A stretch of DNA of 5,326 nt, taken from the NCBI GenBank assembly GCA_049644865.1, contig JBARSV010000013.1, forward strand, positions 1 through 5,326, written 5' to 3'. Below, in pieces: positions 1 through 5,164 of this stretch; position 1 is the first letter of the stretch, and every line of letters begins with the position of its first letter. The position numbers were made by a program, and so were the translations under genes. Origin of the DNA: JAPUDQ01 sp049644865. Lineage in GTDB: Bacteria > Patescibacteriota > Saccharimonadia > Saccharimonadales > Saccharimonadaceae. The notes under the pieces were generated by a model. The model was not told the origin of the DNA. It worked only from the letters and a program-made list of their open reading frames with translations, and did not search any database.

Positions 1-100
1 GTACCAAGAGTATCTTAACGATTACAATACCTACCGACCACATCTCGGGCTCGAGCTCAAGACGCCAGAGGAGAAGTTACTGTCTTACGGTAGATCGTAG
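1..100 (+). CDS. Transposase, C-terminal end (partial; IS481/IS3-type integrase core)
   Basis: This is the 3' end of a gene that begins before the window; codons run in frame from base 2 to the TAG at 98-100. The 32 visible residues include YLNDYNTYRPHLGL followed shortly by KTPEEKLL. This is the usual end of the rve/DDE integrase core in IS481- and IS3-type transposases (pattern YNxxRPHxxLxxxTPxE), which bind the element's ends and carry out strand transfer. The catalytic DDE residues lie upstream and cannot be checked. It converges on the methyltransferase gene, with 60 bases between the two stop codons. No clear terminal inverted repeat could be identified in 101-160. A family more specific than IS481/IS3 is not supported. 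Confidence 0.8.
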   Translation, partial: YQEYLNDYNTYRPHLGLELKTPEEKLLSYGRS

Positions 101-160
101 TGTTCGAGATGTGTTTGCTAGAGTAAGGGTGGTCTATCCCAATTCCGAGTCATAAAGCAG

Positions 161-661
161 TTAGAGTGTGCAAGGCACGATTACCTGTAGGTAAAATAGA
201 GTGATACCTGTTGCAACAGAGACATTTAATGACTCTTTCTTACCGTACATAGGAATTTCTACTAAATCGTCACACTGAGACATAAGTTCATAAGATATTC
301 CATATCGCTCCTCGCCCAGAATAAGGGCTATCTTGGCTGGCGCATTATAAGTTTGAAGCGGTATCGAGCGCGGTGACTGTTCGAGTCCAACAATATGATA
401 GCCGTCATGCCGCAACATAGTAAAATCAACCTGGGACACATGCTCAAAGTGTACGGTATTTTCAGCACCAAGCGCCGTTTTATGAATTTTTGCAGTAACC
501 TTTTGTTGTATGTACGGTAATCTGTCATCTTCTACGGCTGAAGGATAAGGAGTATAACCAGTTAAAACTAATTTCTCTACGCCAAACGCGTCGCAAGTGC
601 GAAAGATTGCGCCCACATTATGAGTAGATCGTATGTTGTGGGCGATCACTATAAGATGCAT
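161..661 (-). CDS. SpoU/TrmH-family RNA 2'-O-methyltransferase
   Basis: A 166-residue SPOUT-class methyltransferase that would transfer a methyl group from S-adenosylmethionine to a ribose 2'-OH in tRNA or rRNA. All three family motifs are visible. Motif 1 is NIRSTHNVGAIFR, with N15 and R21 at the spacing of the catalytic Asn and Arg of TrmH. Motif 2 is LILGEERYGIS (G116, E117, E118, G121). Motif 3 is IPMYGKKESLNVSVA, with N146 and the residues that form the trefoil knot binding SAM. It consists of the catalytic domain alone, without the N-terminal L30e-like substrate-binding domain of the RlmB type, so it is about the size of TrmL. The exact target base cannot be assigned. The ATG at 661-659 has AGGA (672-669) seven bases upstream. 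It is divergent from the ATPase gene across 100 bases and is probably transcribed alone. Confidence 0.93.
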   Translation of the reverse strand: MHLIVIAHNIRSTHNVGAIFRTCDAFGVEKLVLTGYTPYPSAVEDDRLPYIQQKVTAKIHKTALGAENTVHFEHVSQVDFTMLRHDGYHIVGLEQSPRSIPLQTYNAPAKIALILGEERYGISYELMSQCDDLVEIPMYGKKESLNVSVATGITLFYLQVIVPCTL

Positions 662-725
662 ATATCTATCCTATACTGCAACCCGGCATTAACCAAGTTG
701 TATGAGGTAGTCTAATGACAATGTG

Positions 726-754
726 TTTACTATTTGTTGTTAACGCTTTACCAT
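726..754 (+). promoter_or_regulatory. Candidate promoter for the PilB-like ATPase gene
   Basis: TTTACT (726-731), a 17-base spacer and TACCAT (749-754) together match the sigma-70 consensus at 8 of 12 positions. The predicted start would be near 761, one base before the ATG at 762, where no Shine-Dalgarno sequence is visible. The hexamers are weak alone, and the lack of an SD site is what makes a near-leaderless start worth proposing. Confidence 0.3.
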
Positions 755-761
755 AAGTGTA

Positions 762-2381
762 ATGGCTTTTGATAACGAACAGCGGAAATATCGCAACGAA
801 GAAGAGATGAGCACTCAGCAACGTGCCGCAATTTTGGGCTTAAAATATTTGGATACTCGCGGCATATCCGATACTAGTCCACTCATGCGCGGTATATTAA
901 CCAATGAAGAGATGCATAAAGGAAAGATTATTCCTCTTCGCGAAGGTGATGAGCACAACAGTGCCATTTTTGGGATCACCTCTGCTTCGCCGCAATCATT
1001 TATAAATGAGATTAAACATCGATACGATGATCTTTCTATGCGTTCAGAATTTGTACTAATAAGCGTCATAGGTTACATGGAATTTATGTTGCGCTATGAT
1101 CCACCGCCACAAGTCGTCTATGAAGACATAAAAATTGCCAAAGAGGGTGACAGCGACACCATCAGTGAAGTCAGTCGTACTCTCGATCATGTTAGCACTG
1201 ACGATATATTACATTATCTTATTGACCAGGCGGATCAGCTGAAGGCAAGCGATATCCACATCGAAAACCAAAAAAAGTTTGTTCGCATTCGTATGCGCGT
1301 TAACGGTGTTTTACATCCAGTCGCTAATATTAGCCATGACAAATATCGTGTTATGTTCGGTTCTATTGCCTCATTGGCTAATATCTCAACAGCGAGTACA
1401 GATGCTCAAAGTGGGCGTCTTCAACAACAAGCCGGTGACGATCCTGAACGTACTATCAATATGCGTATTGAGACAGTTCCGACGACATACGGTCAAGATG
1501 CCGTTATACGTCTATTTAATTTTGATACATCCCATTTGACCATAGAAAACTTAGGACTCGATGACAAACGGCGAAAGATTATTGATGAAATTGTCTCTCA
1601 TCCCCATGGTATGCTAATGATGGTTGGTCCGACTGGCTCGGGAAAAAGCTCAACTCTCTACAGTATCATCAATGCTCTTAACTCTCCCGGGGTTAAGATA
1701 CTTTCGCTCGAGGATCCAGTAGAAATGGTTATCCCTGGCGTTAGTCAAATTCCCGTTGATACAAATGGCGGCTCAAGCTTCGCTGATAAATTACGTGCCG
1801 TGTTACGACTTGACCCTGATGTTGTGATGATCGGGGAAATTCGTGATGTTGATACCGCGAAGACGGCAATCCAAGCATCGATAACGGGGCATTTAGTTCT
1901 CACCTCGTTCCATGCGTCATCATCGAGCGCCGCTTTTGCTCGCATGATAGACATGGTTGGCCAGAACCCGATATTCAGTAACGCTGTTCGAGTTGTTATG
2001 TCGCAACGCTTGGTGAGGCGTCTTGATGATACCACTAAGCAGCCGTATACTCCGGACGGAGCAACTCGTGATTGGATTATAAAACATCTTGGTGATTTGC
2101 CAGAGGGCATTGAGCGGCCTAACCTCGACGCAATGACACTTTATAAGCCAGGCTCTAGCCCAGAATATCCATTTGGATTTGTTACGCGTACTATGATAAC
2201 TGAGCAGCTTATGGTGACAGAGGGCATACAAAAGTTTATACGTGGAGATATAAAAGACATTGATGTCACGGCGATAGAAGCCGCAGCACAAAAAGATGGT
2301 ATGATTACGATGATGCAAGATGGTATCTTGAAGGTGCTGCGTGGTGAGACAACACTCGAGGAAATTAACCGAGTCCTATAG
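762..2381 (+). CDS. Type IV pilus/type II secretion ATPase (PilB/GspE family)
   Basis: A 539-residue cytoplasmic hexameric ATPase of the kind that powers pilin polymerisation or pseudopilus assembly. Residues about 17-115 resemble the T2SSE N-terminal domain (ILGLKYLDT), without a recognisable cyclic-di-GMP-binding repeat. Residues about 145-255 are the N2 domain with the signature ASDIHIE (162-168). The ATPase core has Walker A GPTGSGKSS (289-297), the Asp box LSLEDPVE (314-321), Walker B DPDVVMIGEIRD (351-362) and a His box ending TSFHA (381-385). The four zinc-binding cysteines usual in PilB/GspE are all replaced (D422, T425, S465, E468). The ATG at 762 has no Shine-Dalgarno sequence; the in-frame ATG at 807 is a less likely start, since GAAGAAGAG abuts it. 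No pilin, PilC or PilT gene lies in this window, so pilus rather than secretion function is inferred from the lineage. Confidence 0.92.
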   Translation: MAFDNEQRKYRNEEEMSTQQRAAILGLKYLDTRGISDTSPLMRGILTNEEMHKGKIIPLREGDEHNSAIFGITSASPQSFINEIKHRYDDLSMRSEFVLISVIGYMEFMLRYDPPPQVVYEDIKIAKEGDSDTISEVSRTLDHVSTDDILHYLIDQADQLKASDIHIENQKKFVRIRMRVNGVLHPVANISHDKYRVMFGSIASLANISTASTDAQSGRLQQQAGDDPERTINMRIETVPTTYGQDAVIRLFNFDTSHLTIENLGLDDKRRKIIDEIVSHPHGMLMMVGPTGSGKSSTLYSIINALNSPGVKILSLEDPVEMVIPGVSQIPVDTNGGSSFADKLRAVLRLDPDVVMIGEIRDVDTAKTAIQASITGHLVLTSFHASSSSAAFARMIDMVGQNPIFSNAVRVVMSQRLVRRLDDTTKQPYTPDGATRDWIIKHLGDLPEGIERPNLDAMTLYKPGSSPEYPFGFVTRTMITEQLMVTEGIQKFIRGDIKDIDVTAIEAAAQKDGMITMMQDGILKVLRGETTLEEINRVL

Positions 2382-2446
2382 TCGTATCACGTATACATAT
2401 CAAAGAAAACTACATTCAAATTGCAAGATTGTCCACTCGTGCTATC

Positions 2447-3580
2447 TTAGGTGATAACGTTTGAAACAGTAGGCACGAGACGTTCGTCAAAGACATTGGG
2501 AATAATCTCGTCAGCAGTTGGGGTATCGATAAGGGTGGCGATAGCTTCGGCGGCGGCTATTTTGTGAGTATCGGTAATTTTTTGCACACCACGATCGAGC
2601 ACTCCGCGGAAGATACCTGGGAAAGCGAGAGCGTTGTTGACTTGGTTTGGGAAATCGCTTCGTCCTGTTGCGATGACGGCCACACCGGCGTGTTTCGCAA
2701 CGTCAGGCATAATCTCTGGTGTCGGGTTACTCAGCGCAAAGACAACAGGATCAACGGCCATTTTTTTGACCATCTCGCTCGTCAGTAGACCTGGTTTGCT
2801 GACGCCGACGAAGATATCTGCGCCAGTTATGGCGTCGTCAAGTGAGCCAGACAGTGACGTGTCGAGGTAGGGTAAGAGCGCTTGTTTTTCTTCATTTAAG
2901 TCAGTACGTGATTCACCGATAATTCCCTTACTATCGACGGCGATAATCGATCTGACGCCATATACGTGAAGTAGCTTCATGATAGCCGTACCAGCTGCGC
3001 CAGCCCCGATCGTGACAACACGACAATTTCGTAGATCTTTACCGACAACTTTCATCGCATTGATGAGTCCGGCAAGTGTTACGACAGCTGTACCATGTTG
3101 GTCGTCGTGAAATACTGGTATGTCGAGCTCCGCCTTGAGCCGTTCTTCGATCTCAAAGCACTGCGGTGCAGCGATGTCCTCGAGATTGATGGCACCAAAA
3201 CTCGGTGCAATCGCTTTTACAGTAGCTACAATTTCATCGGTCGTATGGACATCGAGTATGATAGGCACAGCGTCGATACCGGCAAAATGTTTGAATAGTA
3301 GAGCTTTACCCTCCATCACAGGCATACTGGCGCGTGGACCGACATCGCCGAGGCCGAGAACTGCCGAGCCGTCACTGATGACGGCGACGAGATTGTTAGT
3401 CCAGGTGTATGTCGGTAGTAGTGAGGGGTTATCGGCGATGGCGCGGCTGACTGCCGCGACTCCAGGCGTATAGTAGGCGCTGAGTTTGGTGCGGTCAAGC
3501 TCTGACTCGTCGCGCAGTCGTGTAGTTATCTTGCCTTTGTATTGTTTGTGCAACTCGAGTGCCAATTCGTCATAGTTCAT
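2447..3580 (-). CDS. Malic enzyme (malate dehydrogenase, oxaloacetate-decarboxylating)
   Basis: A 377-residue cytoplasmic enzyme that oxidatively decarboxylates malate to pyruvate and CO2 while reducing NAD(P)+. Numbering is from the ATG at 3580-3578. The catalytic tyrosine is in YYTPGVA (Y37) and the catalytic lysine in MEGKALLF (K92). Metal ligands lie in NLEDIAAPQ (E134, D135) and HDDQHGTA (D159/D160). The Rossmann loop is IGAGAAG (191-197), and the substrate-site asparagines are in SNPTPE and FPNQVNNALAFPG. This is the short bacterial form without a phosphotransacetylase domain. D216 at the end of the second Rossmann strand is compatible with NAD+, but cofactor choice is not settled. The frame is open up to a TTG at 3634, but the added residues do not resemble the family and lack an RBS. 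An ATG at 3586 is also possible. The gene converges on the ATPase gene with 65 bases between stops and no clear terminator. Confidence 0.95.
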   Translation of the reverse strand: MNYDELALELHKQYKGKITTRLRDESELDRTKLSAYYTPGVAAVSRAIADNPSLLPTYTWTNNLVAVISDGSAVLGLGDVGPRASMPVMEGKALLFKHFAGIDAVPIILDVHTTDEIVATVKAIAPSFGAINLEDIAAPQCFEIEERLKAELDIPVFHDDQHGTAVVTLAGLINAMKVVGKDLRNCRVVTIGAGAAGTAIMKLLHVYGVRSIIAVDSKGIIGESRTDLNEEKQALLPYLDTSLSGSLDDAITGADIFVGVSKPGLLTSEMVKKMAVDPVVFALSNPTPEIMPDVAKHAGVAVIATGRSDFPNQVNNALAFPGIFRGVLDRGVQKITDTHKIAAAEAIATLIDTPTADEIIPNVFDERLVPTVSNVIT

Positions 3581-3586
3581 CCTCAT

Positions 3587-3595
3587 AGTATACCA
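3587..3595 (-). promoter_or_regulatory. Extended -10 element of the malic enzyme gene
   Basis: On the minus strand the sequence reads TGGTATACT: a TG (3595-3594), one base, then the -10 hexamer TATACT (3592-3587). With the usual spacing, transcription would begin at 3580, exactly the A of the chosen ATG, giving a leaderless message. The -35 position (3615-3610, TGAGTG) is poor, which extended -10 promoters tolerate. No Shine-Dalgarno sequence precedes the ATG at a usable distance. Confidence 0.5.
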
Positions 3596-3604
3596 GGCTA
3601 TCCA

Positions 3605-3635
3605 TTTCACACTCAGCTCGCAATCAGTGTGCAAA
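3605..3635. repeat. Imperfect inverted repeat upstream of the malic enzyme gene
   Basis: TTTCACACT (3605-3613) is inverted as AGTGTGCAAA (3626-3635): six paired bases, a one-base bulge, then three more pairs. It overlaps the -35 position of the malic enzyme promoter, so it could be an operator. It is short enough to arise by chance. Confidence 0.3.
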
Positions 3636-3637
3636 TC

Positions 3638-3681
3638 TGTTGTCTACTGTTTCTGTCCATGGCCATAAAGAGTAGACAACA
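3638..3681. repeat. Perfect 11-bp inverted repeat in the divergent intergenic region
   Basis: TGTTGTCTACT (3638-3648) and AGTAGACAACA (3671-3681) are exact inverted copies 22 bases apart. After one mismatch the inner flanks add a further TTT/AAA pairing. The repeat lies between the divergent malic enzyme and membrane-protein genes, about 25 bases upstream of the latter's -10 hexamer. No T-run follows on either strand, so it is not a standard terminator. A regulator-binding dyad for one or both genes is the simplest reading. Confidence 0.6.
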
Positions 3682-3703
3682 ACGGGATTAGTGGGTGTCG
3701 AGT

Positions 3704-3709
3704 TATAAT
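3704..3709 (+). promoter_or_regulatory. Consensus -10 hexamer for the five-segment membrane protein gene
   Basis: A perfect TATAAT lies 13 bases before the ATG at 3723. The predicted transcription start is about 3716, leaving a leader of roughly seven bases with no Shine-Dalgarno sequence. No good -35 hexamer is visible 16-18 bases upstream, so activation through the neighbouring 3638-3681 dyad is possible. Confidence 0.5.
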
Positions 3710-3722
3710 TGTAGATAGAATT

Positions 3723-4181
3723 ATGAATGTTCTTATTTACGTCCTATTAGTACCCGTCAGTGTATTTTTTGCTGCGCGCTGGTTTGATCGATGCTATGAG
3801 GTGCACGGCAGTCCGTGGTTACTTGGGCTTGCGTGTGCGATATTTGCGACGTCGACATTTTATCCTTCACCGCTGATCGATGGCAATAGGACGCAGTTTG
3901 TGACACATCTAGTTGGGGGTGGAGTATTCGTCGGCTTGCTGTGGGTATACTTCATGCCCCTCATGCGCAAACTATCATGGTGGTACAAAGCGATGATTTT
4001 GTATGCGGGCGTCAGCGCACTCGGGGTACTCAATGAGCTATATGAGTTATGGGCGCACGAAAATGGCATCATCAAAGTACCGATTACCGATACGTCATGG
4101 GACTTGTTGGCCAATACACTCGGGGCGCTTACGGTGTTTGTTGTCTACTACGCAATGAAAAGACTTTTCAAACAGAGATAA
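3723..4181 (+). CDS. Five-segment integral membrane protein, possibly YjdF/DUF2238-like
   Basis: A 152-residue protein with five likely membrane segments at about residues 2-18, 31-48, 62-80, 87-105 and 128-147, ending in a basic tail (KRLFKQR). Conserved-looking polar positions lie next to or inside the helices: THLVGGG (H62), LNELYELW (N104, E105, E108) and DTSWDLLANTLGAL (D123, W126, D127, N131). The last two motifs, an acidic helix followed by a D-x-x-W-D-x-x-A-N-x-x-G-A segment, resemble the DUF2238/YjdF membrane family, whose function is not established. I recall this likeness but could not search for it. The gene stops 52 bases before rplS and carries the likely rplS promoter in its last codons. 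It has its own consensus -10 and no Shine-Dalgarno site. No enzymatic function is assigned. Confidence 0.85.
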   Translation: MNVLIYVLLVPVSVFFAARWFDRCYEVHGSPWLLGLACAIFATSTFYPSPLIDGNRTQFVTHLVGGGVFVGLLWVYFMPLMRKLSWWYKAMILYAGVSALGVLNELYELWAHENGIIKVPITDTSWDLLANTLGALTVFVVYYAMKRLFKQR

Positions 4182-4193
4182 ACCTGCTATAGT
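4165..4193 (+). promoter_or_regulatory. Candidate promoter for rplS
   Basis: TTTTCA (4165-4170) and TATAGT (4188-4193) are separated by 17 bases, and the -10 is extended by TGC (4185-4187). The -35 lies in the last codons of the preceding gene. Transcription would start near 4200, giving a leader of about 34 bases with a strong Shine-Dalgarno site (AAGGTG, 4220-4225) eight bases before the ATG. TATAAA at 4211-4216 is an alternative -10 but lacks a partner at the right distance. Confidence 0.5.
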
Positions 4194-4233
4194 TGATAGC
4201 TGACTATTGATATAAATCTAAGGTGAAGAGCAC

Positions 4234-4755
4234 ATGTTTGCATTAATTCAAAAAGTTAACGAGGCCCAAAAGAAGAACAAAGTCGTCGACGTACGTAGTG
4301 GCGATACTGTTCGCGTCCACCAAAAAATCCGTGAAGGCGGCAAAGAACGTACCCAGATATTTGAGGGTACCGTCATCCGCACCGACCGCAAAGACAGCCT
4401 GACTAGCCGCATTACCGTACGCAAGATTGCCAGCGGTGTCGGTGTAGAAAAAAGTTTCCTTGTTCACAGCCCGTTTGTGCTCAAGATCGAAGTGACCAAA
4501 CGTAGCAAAGTCCGCCGCAATTACCTCAGCTACCTCCGCAAACGCACAGGTAAGGGGACGCGCCTCAGTGGTGTCGACTTCGACCGTGAGTCTGTCAATG
4601 ACGTTCGTGACCTCGAGGCTGAAGCTGCTGAAGCTCGTATGAAAGAAGAAGCTGCCAAAGCCGCCGCCGCCAAAGCTGCCGCTGAAGCCGCCGAACAAGC
4701 CGAACTTGATGCCAAGGCTGCTGCTGTCGAAGCCGCGCATGCACAAAACACGTAA
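4234..4755 (+). CDS. rplS: Large-subunit ribosomal protein L19 (bL19) with extended C-terminal tail
   Basis: bL19 sits at the interface of the two ribosomal subunits and contacts 16S rRNA through an intersubunit bridge. Residues 1-112 are the complete core: VRSGDTVRVHQKI (20-32), EGGKERTQIFEGTVI (34-48), a short basic turn, TVRKIASGVGVEKSF (61-75), and RSKVRRNYLSYLRKRTGKG (90-108). Typical L19 ends near 115 residues. This one continues to 173 with a tail that is almost entirely Ala, Glu, Lys and Asp from about 127, predicted to be one long charged helix. Such tails occur on L19 in CPR bacteria as I recall them. AAGGTG lies eight bases upstream of the ATG. The usual neighbours rpsP, rimM and trmD are absent here, so rplS seems to be transcribed alone. 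Codon use is biased towards CGT/CGC and GCC/GCT, as expected of high expression. Confidence 0.97.
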   Translation: MFALIQKVNEAQKKNKVVDVRSGDTVRVHQKIREGGKERTQIFEGTVIRTDRKDSLTSRITVRKIASGVGVEKSFLVHSPFVLKIEVTKRSKVRRNYLSYLRKRTGKGTRLSGVDFDRESVNDVRDLEAEAAEARMKEEAAKAAAAKAAAEAAEQAELDAKAAAVEAAHAQNT

Positions 4756-4763
4756 GTGTTTTG
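4744..4763 (+). other. Hairpin over the rplS stop codon
   Basis: CAAAACAC (4744-4751) and GTGTTTTG (4756-4763) pair perfectly around a four-base loop that contains most of the TAA stop codon. It is AT-rich and not followed by a T-run, so the stronger structure at 4805-4834 is the better terminator. It could help protect the mRNA 3' end or may be incidental. Confidence 0.35.
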
Positions 4764-4804
4764 ATTATAGATTGAAGATTGAAGAGGGAAGAAAGTAGAT
4801 AATG

Positions 4805-4834
4805 AATAATCCCGCCCAAATGGGCGGGATTATT
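4805..4834. terminator. Bidirectional intrinsic terminator between rplS and the small membrane-protein gene
   Basis: AATAATCCCGCCCA (4805-4818) and TGGGCGGGATTATT (4821-4834) form a perfect 14-bp dyad with a GC-rich core; the innermost pairs must open to make a loop. AT-rich flanks on both sides give T-rich tails on each strand (ATTATT). It lies 50 bases after the rplS stop and about 85 bases beyond the stop of the minus-strand gene, so it can end both convergent transcripts. Confidence 0.85.
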
Positions 4835-4846
4835 AGACTGAAATTA

Positions 4847-4861
4847 ACCTCGACAGATTGG
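4847..4861. repeat. 15-nt inverted repeat, left copy (3' region of the small membrane-protein mRNA)
   Basis: ACCTCGACAGATTGG here is the exact reverse complement of 5111-5125. In the minus-strand transcript this copy lies beyond the stop codon and would pair perfectly with the leader, including the first two bases of the Shine-Dalgarno GGAG. A 15-base exact match this close is very unlikely by chance. The bases flanking the two copies show no target-site duplication. Confidence 0.8.
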
Positions 4862-4863
4862 CA

Positions 4864-4901
4864 CGTGGTCTCCCGGCGCGGAATCACACCGGGAGACCAC
4901 G
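4864..4901 (-). other. Long 3' hairpin of the small membrane-protein transcript
   Basis: CGTGGTCTCCCGG (4864-4876) and CCGGGAGACCACG (4889-4901) form a perfect 13-bp GC-rich stem. In the minus-strand RNA the stem extends by four more pairs, two of them U-G wobbles (4888-4877, 4886-4879) and two G-C (4887-4878, 4885-4880), leaving a four-base loop. In the plus-strand RNA the wobbles become A-C mismatches. This asymmetry suggests it acts in the minus-strand transcript. No T-run follows it, so it is more likely a stability or structural element than a terminator. Confidence 0.7.
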
Positions 4902-4919
4902 AGTACGCCACCTGATGGT

Positions 4920-5102
4920 TCACCTTGGTCGCTTCAGCAAGTTGTAGACCTGGGCTGCAAGGAACAAGGGAACTCCCAGGACTACTATCAAGATGAAATA
5001 GACTCCAGTGTCACGCGGTTGGCCGTCTGGTACGCCTTTTCCGAACAAGATCAAGATATTGACGATGACATACCCGATGAGAATGACTTCCCATAGTTGC
5101 AT
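4920..5102 (-). CDS. Small two-segment membrane protein of unknown function
   Basis: A 60-residue protein with two hydrophobic helices, about residues 5-20 (EVILIGYVIVNILILF) and 34-52 (VYFILIVVLGVPLFLAAQV), a polar loop between them (GKGVPDGQPRDTG) and a basic end (LLKRPR). I do not recognise a family. The ATG at 5102-5100 was chosen because GGAG (5112-5109) stands six bases upstream. The frame continues to a GTG at 5153, which would add 17 soluble residues but starts only about five bases after the predicted transcription start. The gene has a near-consensus promoter, a structured leader and a 3' region complementary to its own RBS. Its size and fold-back architecture recall type I toxin messages, but the hairpin topology and charged loop fit a small stress or envelope protein equally well. 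It converges on rplS and is divergent from a transposase gene. Confidence 0.72.
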   Translation of the reverse strand: MQLWEVILIGYVIVNILILFGKGVPDGQPRDTGVYFILIVVLGVPLFLAAQVYNLLKRPR

Positions 5103-5110
5103 AGCTTGCT

Positions 5111-5125
5111 CCAATCTGTCGAGGT
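5111..5125. repeat. 15-nt inverted repeat, right copy (RBS region of the small membrane-protein mRNA)
   Basis: CCAATCTGTCGAGGT is the reverse complement of 4847-4861. On the minus strand it ends in the GG that begins the Shine-Dalgarno GGAG of the small membrane-protein gene. Base pairing between the two copies would therefore hide part of the ribosome-binding site. Confidence 0.8.
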
Positions 5126-5139
5126 GCTCGGCGAGCACC
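5123..5139 (-). other. Leader hairpin of the small membrane-protein gene
   Basis: GGTGCTCG and CGAGCACC are perfect inverted arms around a single central base (5131), so a real fold has about five or six GC-rich pairs and a short loop. It falls in the predicted 56-base leader, just upstream of the Shine-Dalgarno site. It shares three bases (5123-5125) with the 15-nt complementary segment, so the two pairings compete slightly. Confidence 0.5.
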
Positions 5140-5164
5140 GAGAGGTGTTGCACGAAACATCATC

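Noticed and set aside
101..160. Search for a terminal inverted repeat shared between the DNA after the first transposase and the DNA before the second
   Set aside because: Only loose similarity was found (GCAAACACATCTC on the minus strand against GCACGAAACATCATC at 5149-5163). It is too weak to define the ends or to claim the same element.
1279..2318. Several open frames inside the ATPase gene on both strands
   Set aside because: All lie wholly within a gene whose motifs are intact from end to end, and none has recognisable domains or initiation signals.
2382..2459. Possible terminator between the convergent ATPase and malic enzyme genes
   Set aside because: CGTATCAC (2383-2390) and GTGATAACG (2451-2459) pair only with a bulge over a 60-base loop, and GTATAC is a bare six-base palindrome. 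No stem with a T-run was found in the 65-base gap.
3581..3634. Extension of the malic enzyme to a TTG start at 3634
   Set aside because: The added 18 residues do not resemble malic enzymes, no Shine-Dalgarno site precedes the TTG, and an extended -10 promoter lies inside the extension.
4243..4746. A long open frame on the minus strand opposite rplS, rich in Gly, Ser and Phe
   Set aside because: It mirrors the alanine- and lysine-rich codons of the L19 tail, has no ribosome-binding site of its own and lies entirely over a certain gene. Its composition is that of a codon-bias shadow.
4847..5125. Reading the 15-nt inverted repeat as the ends of a miniature transposable element
   Set aside because: No target-site duplication is seen next to the two copies, the right copy overlaps the gene's own Shine-Dalgarno sequence, and the inner hairpin has a strand preference. 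RNA fold-back fits better, though this is not excluded without an empty-site comparison.
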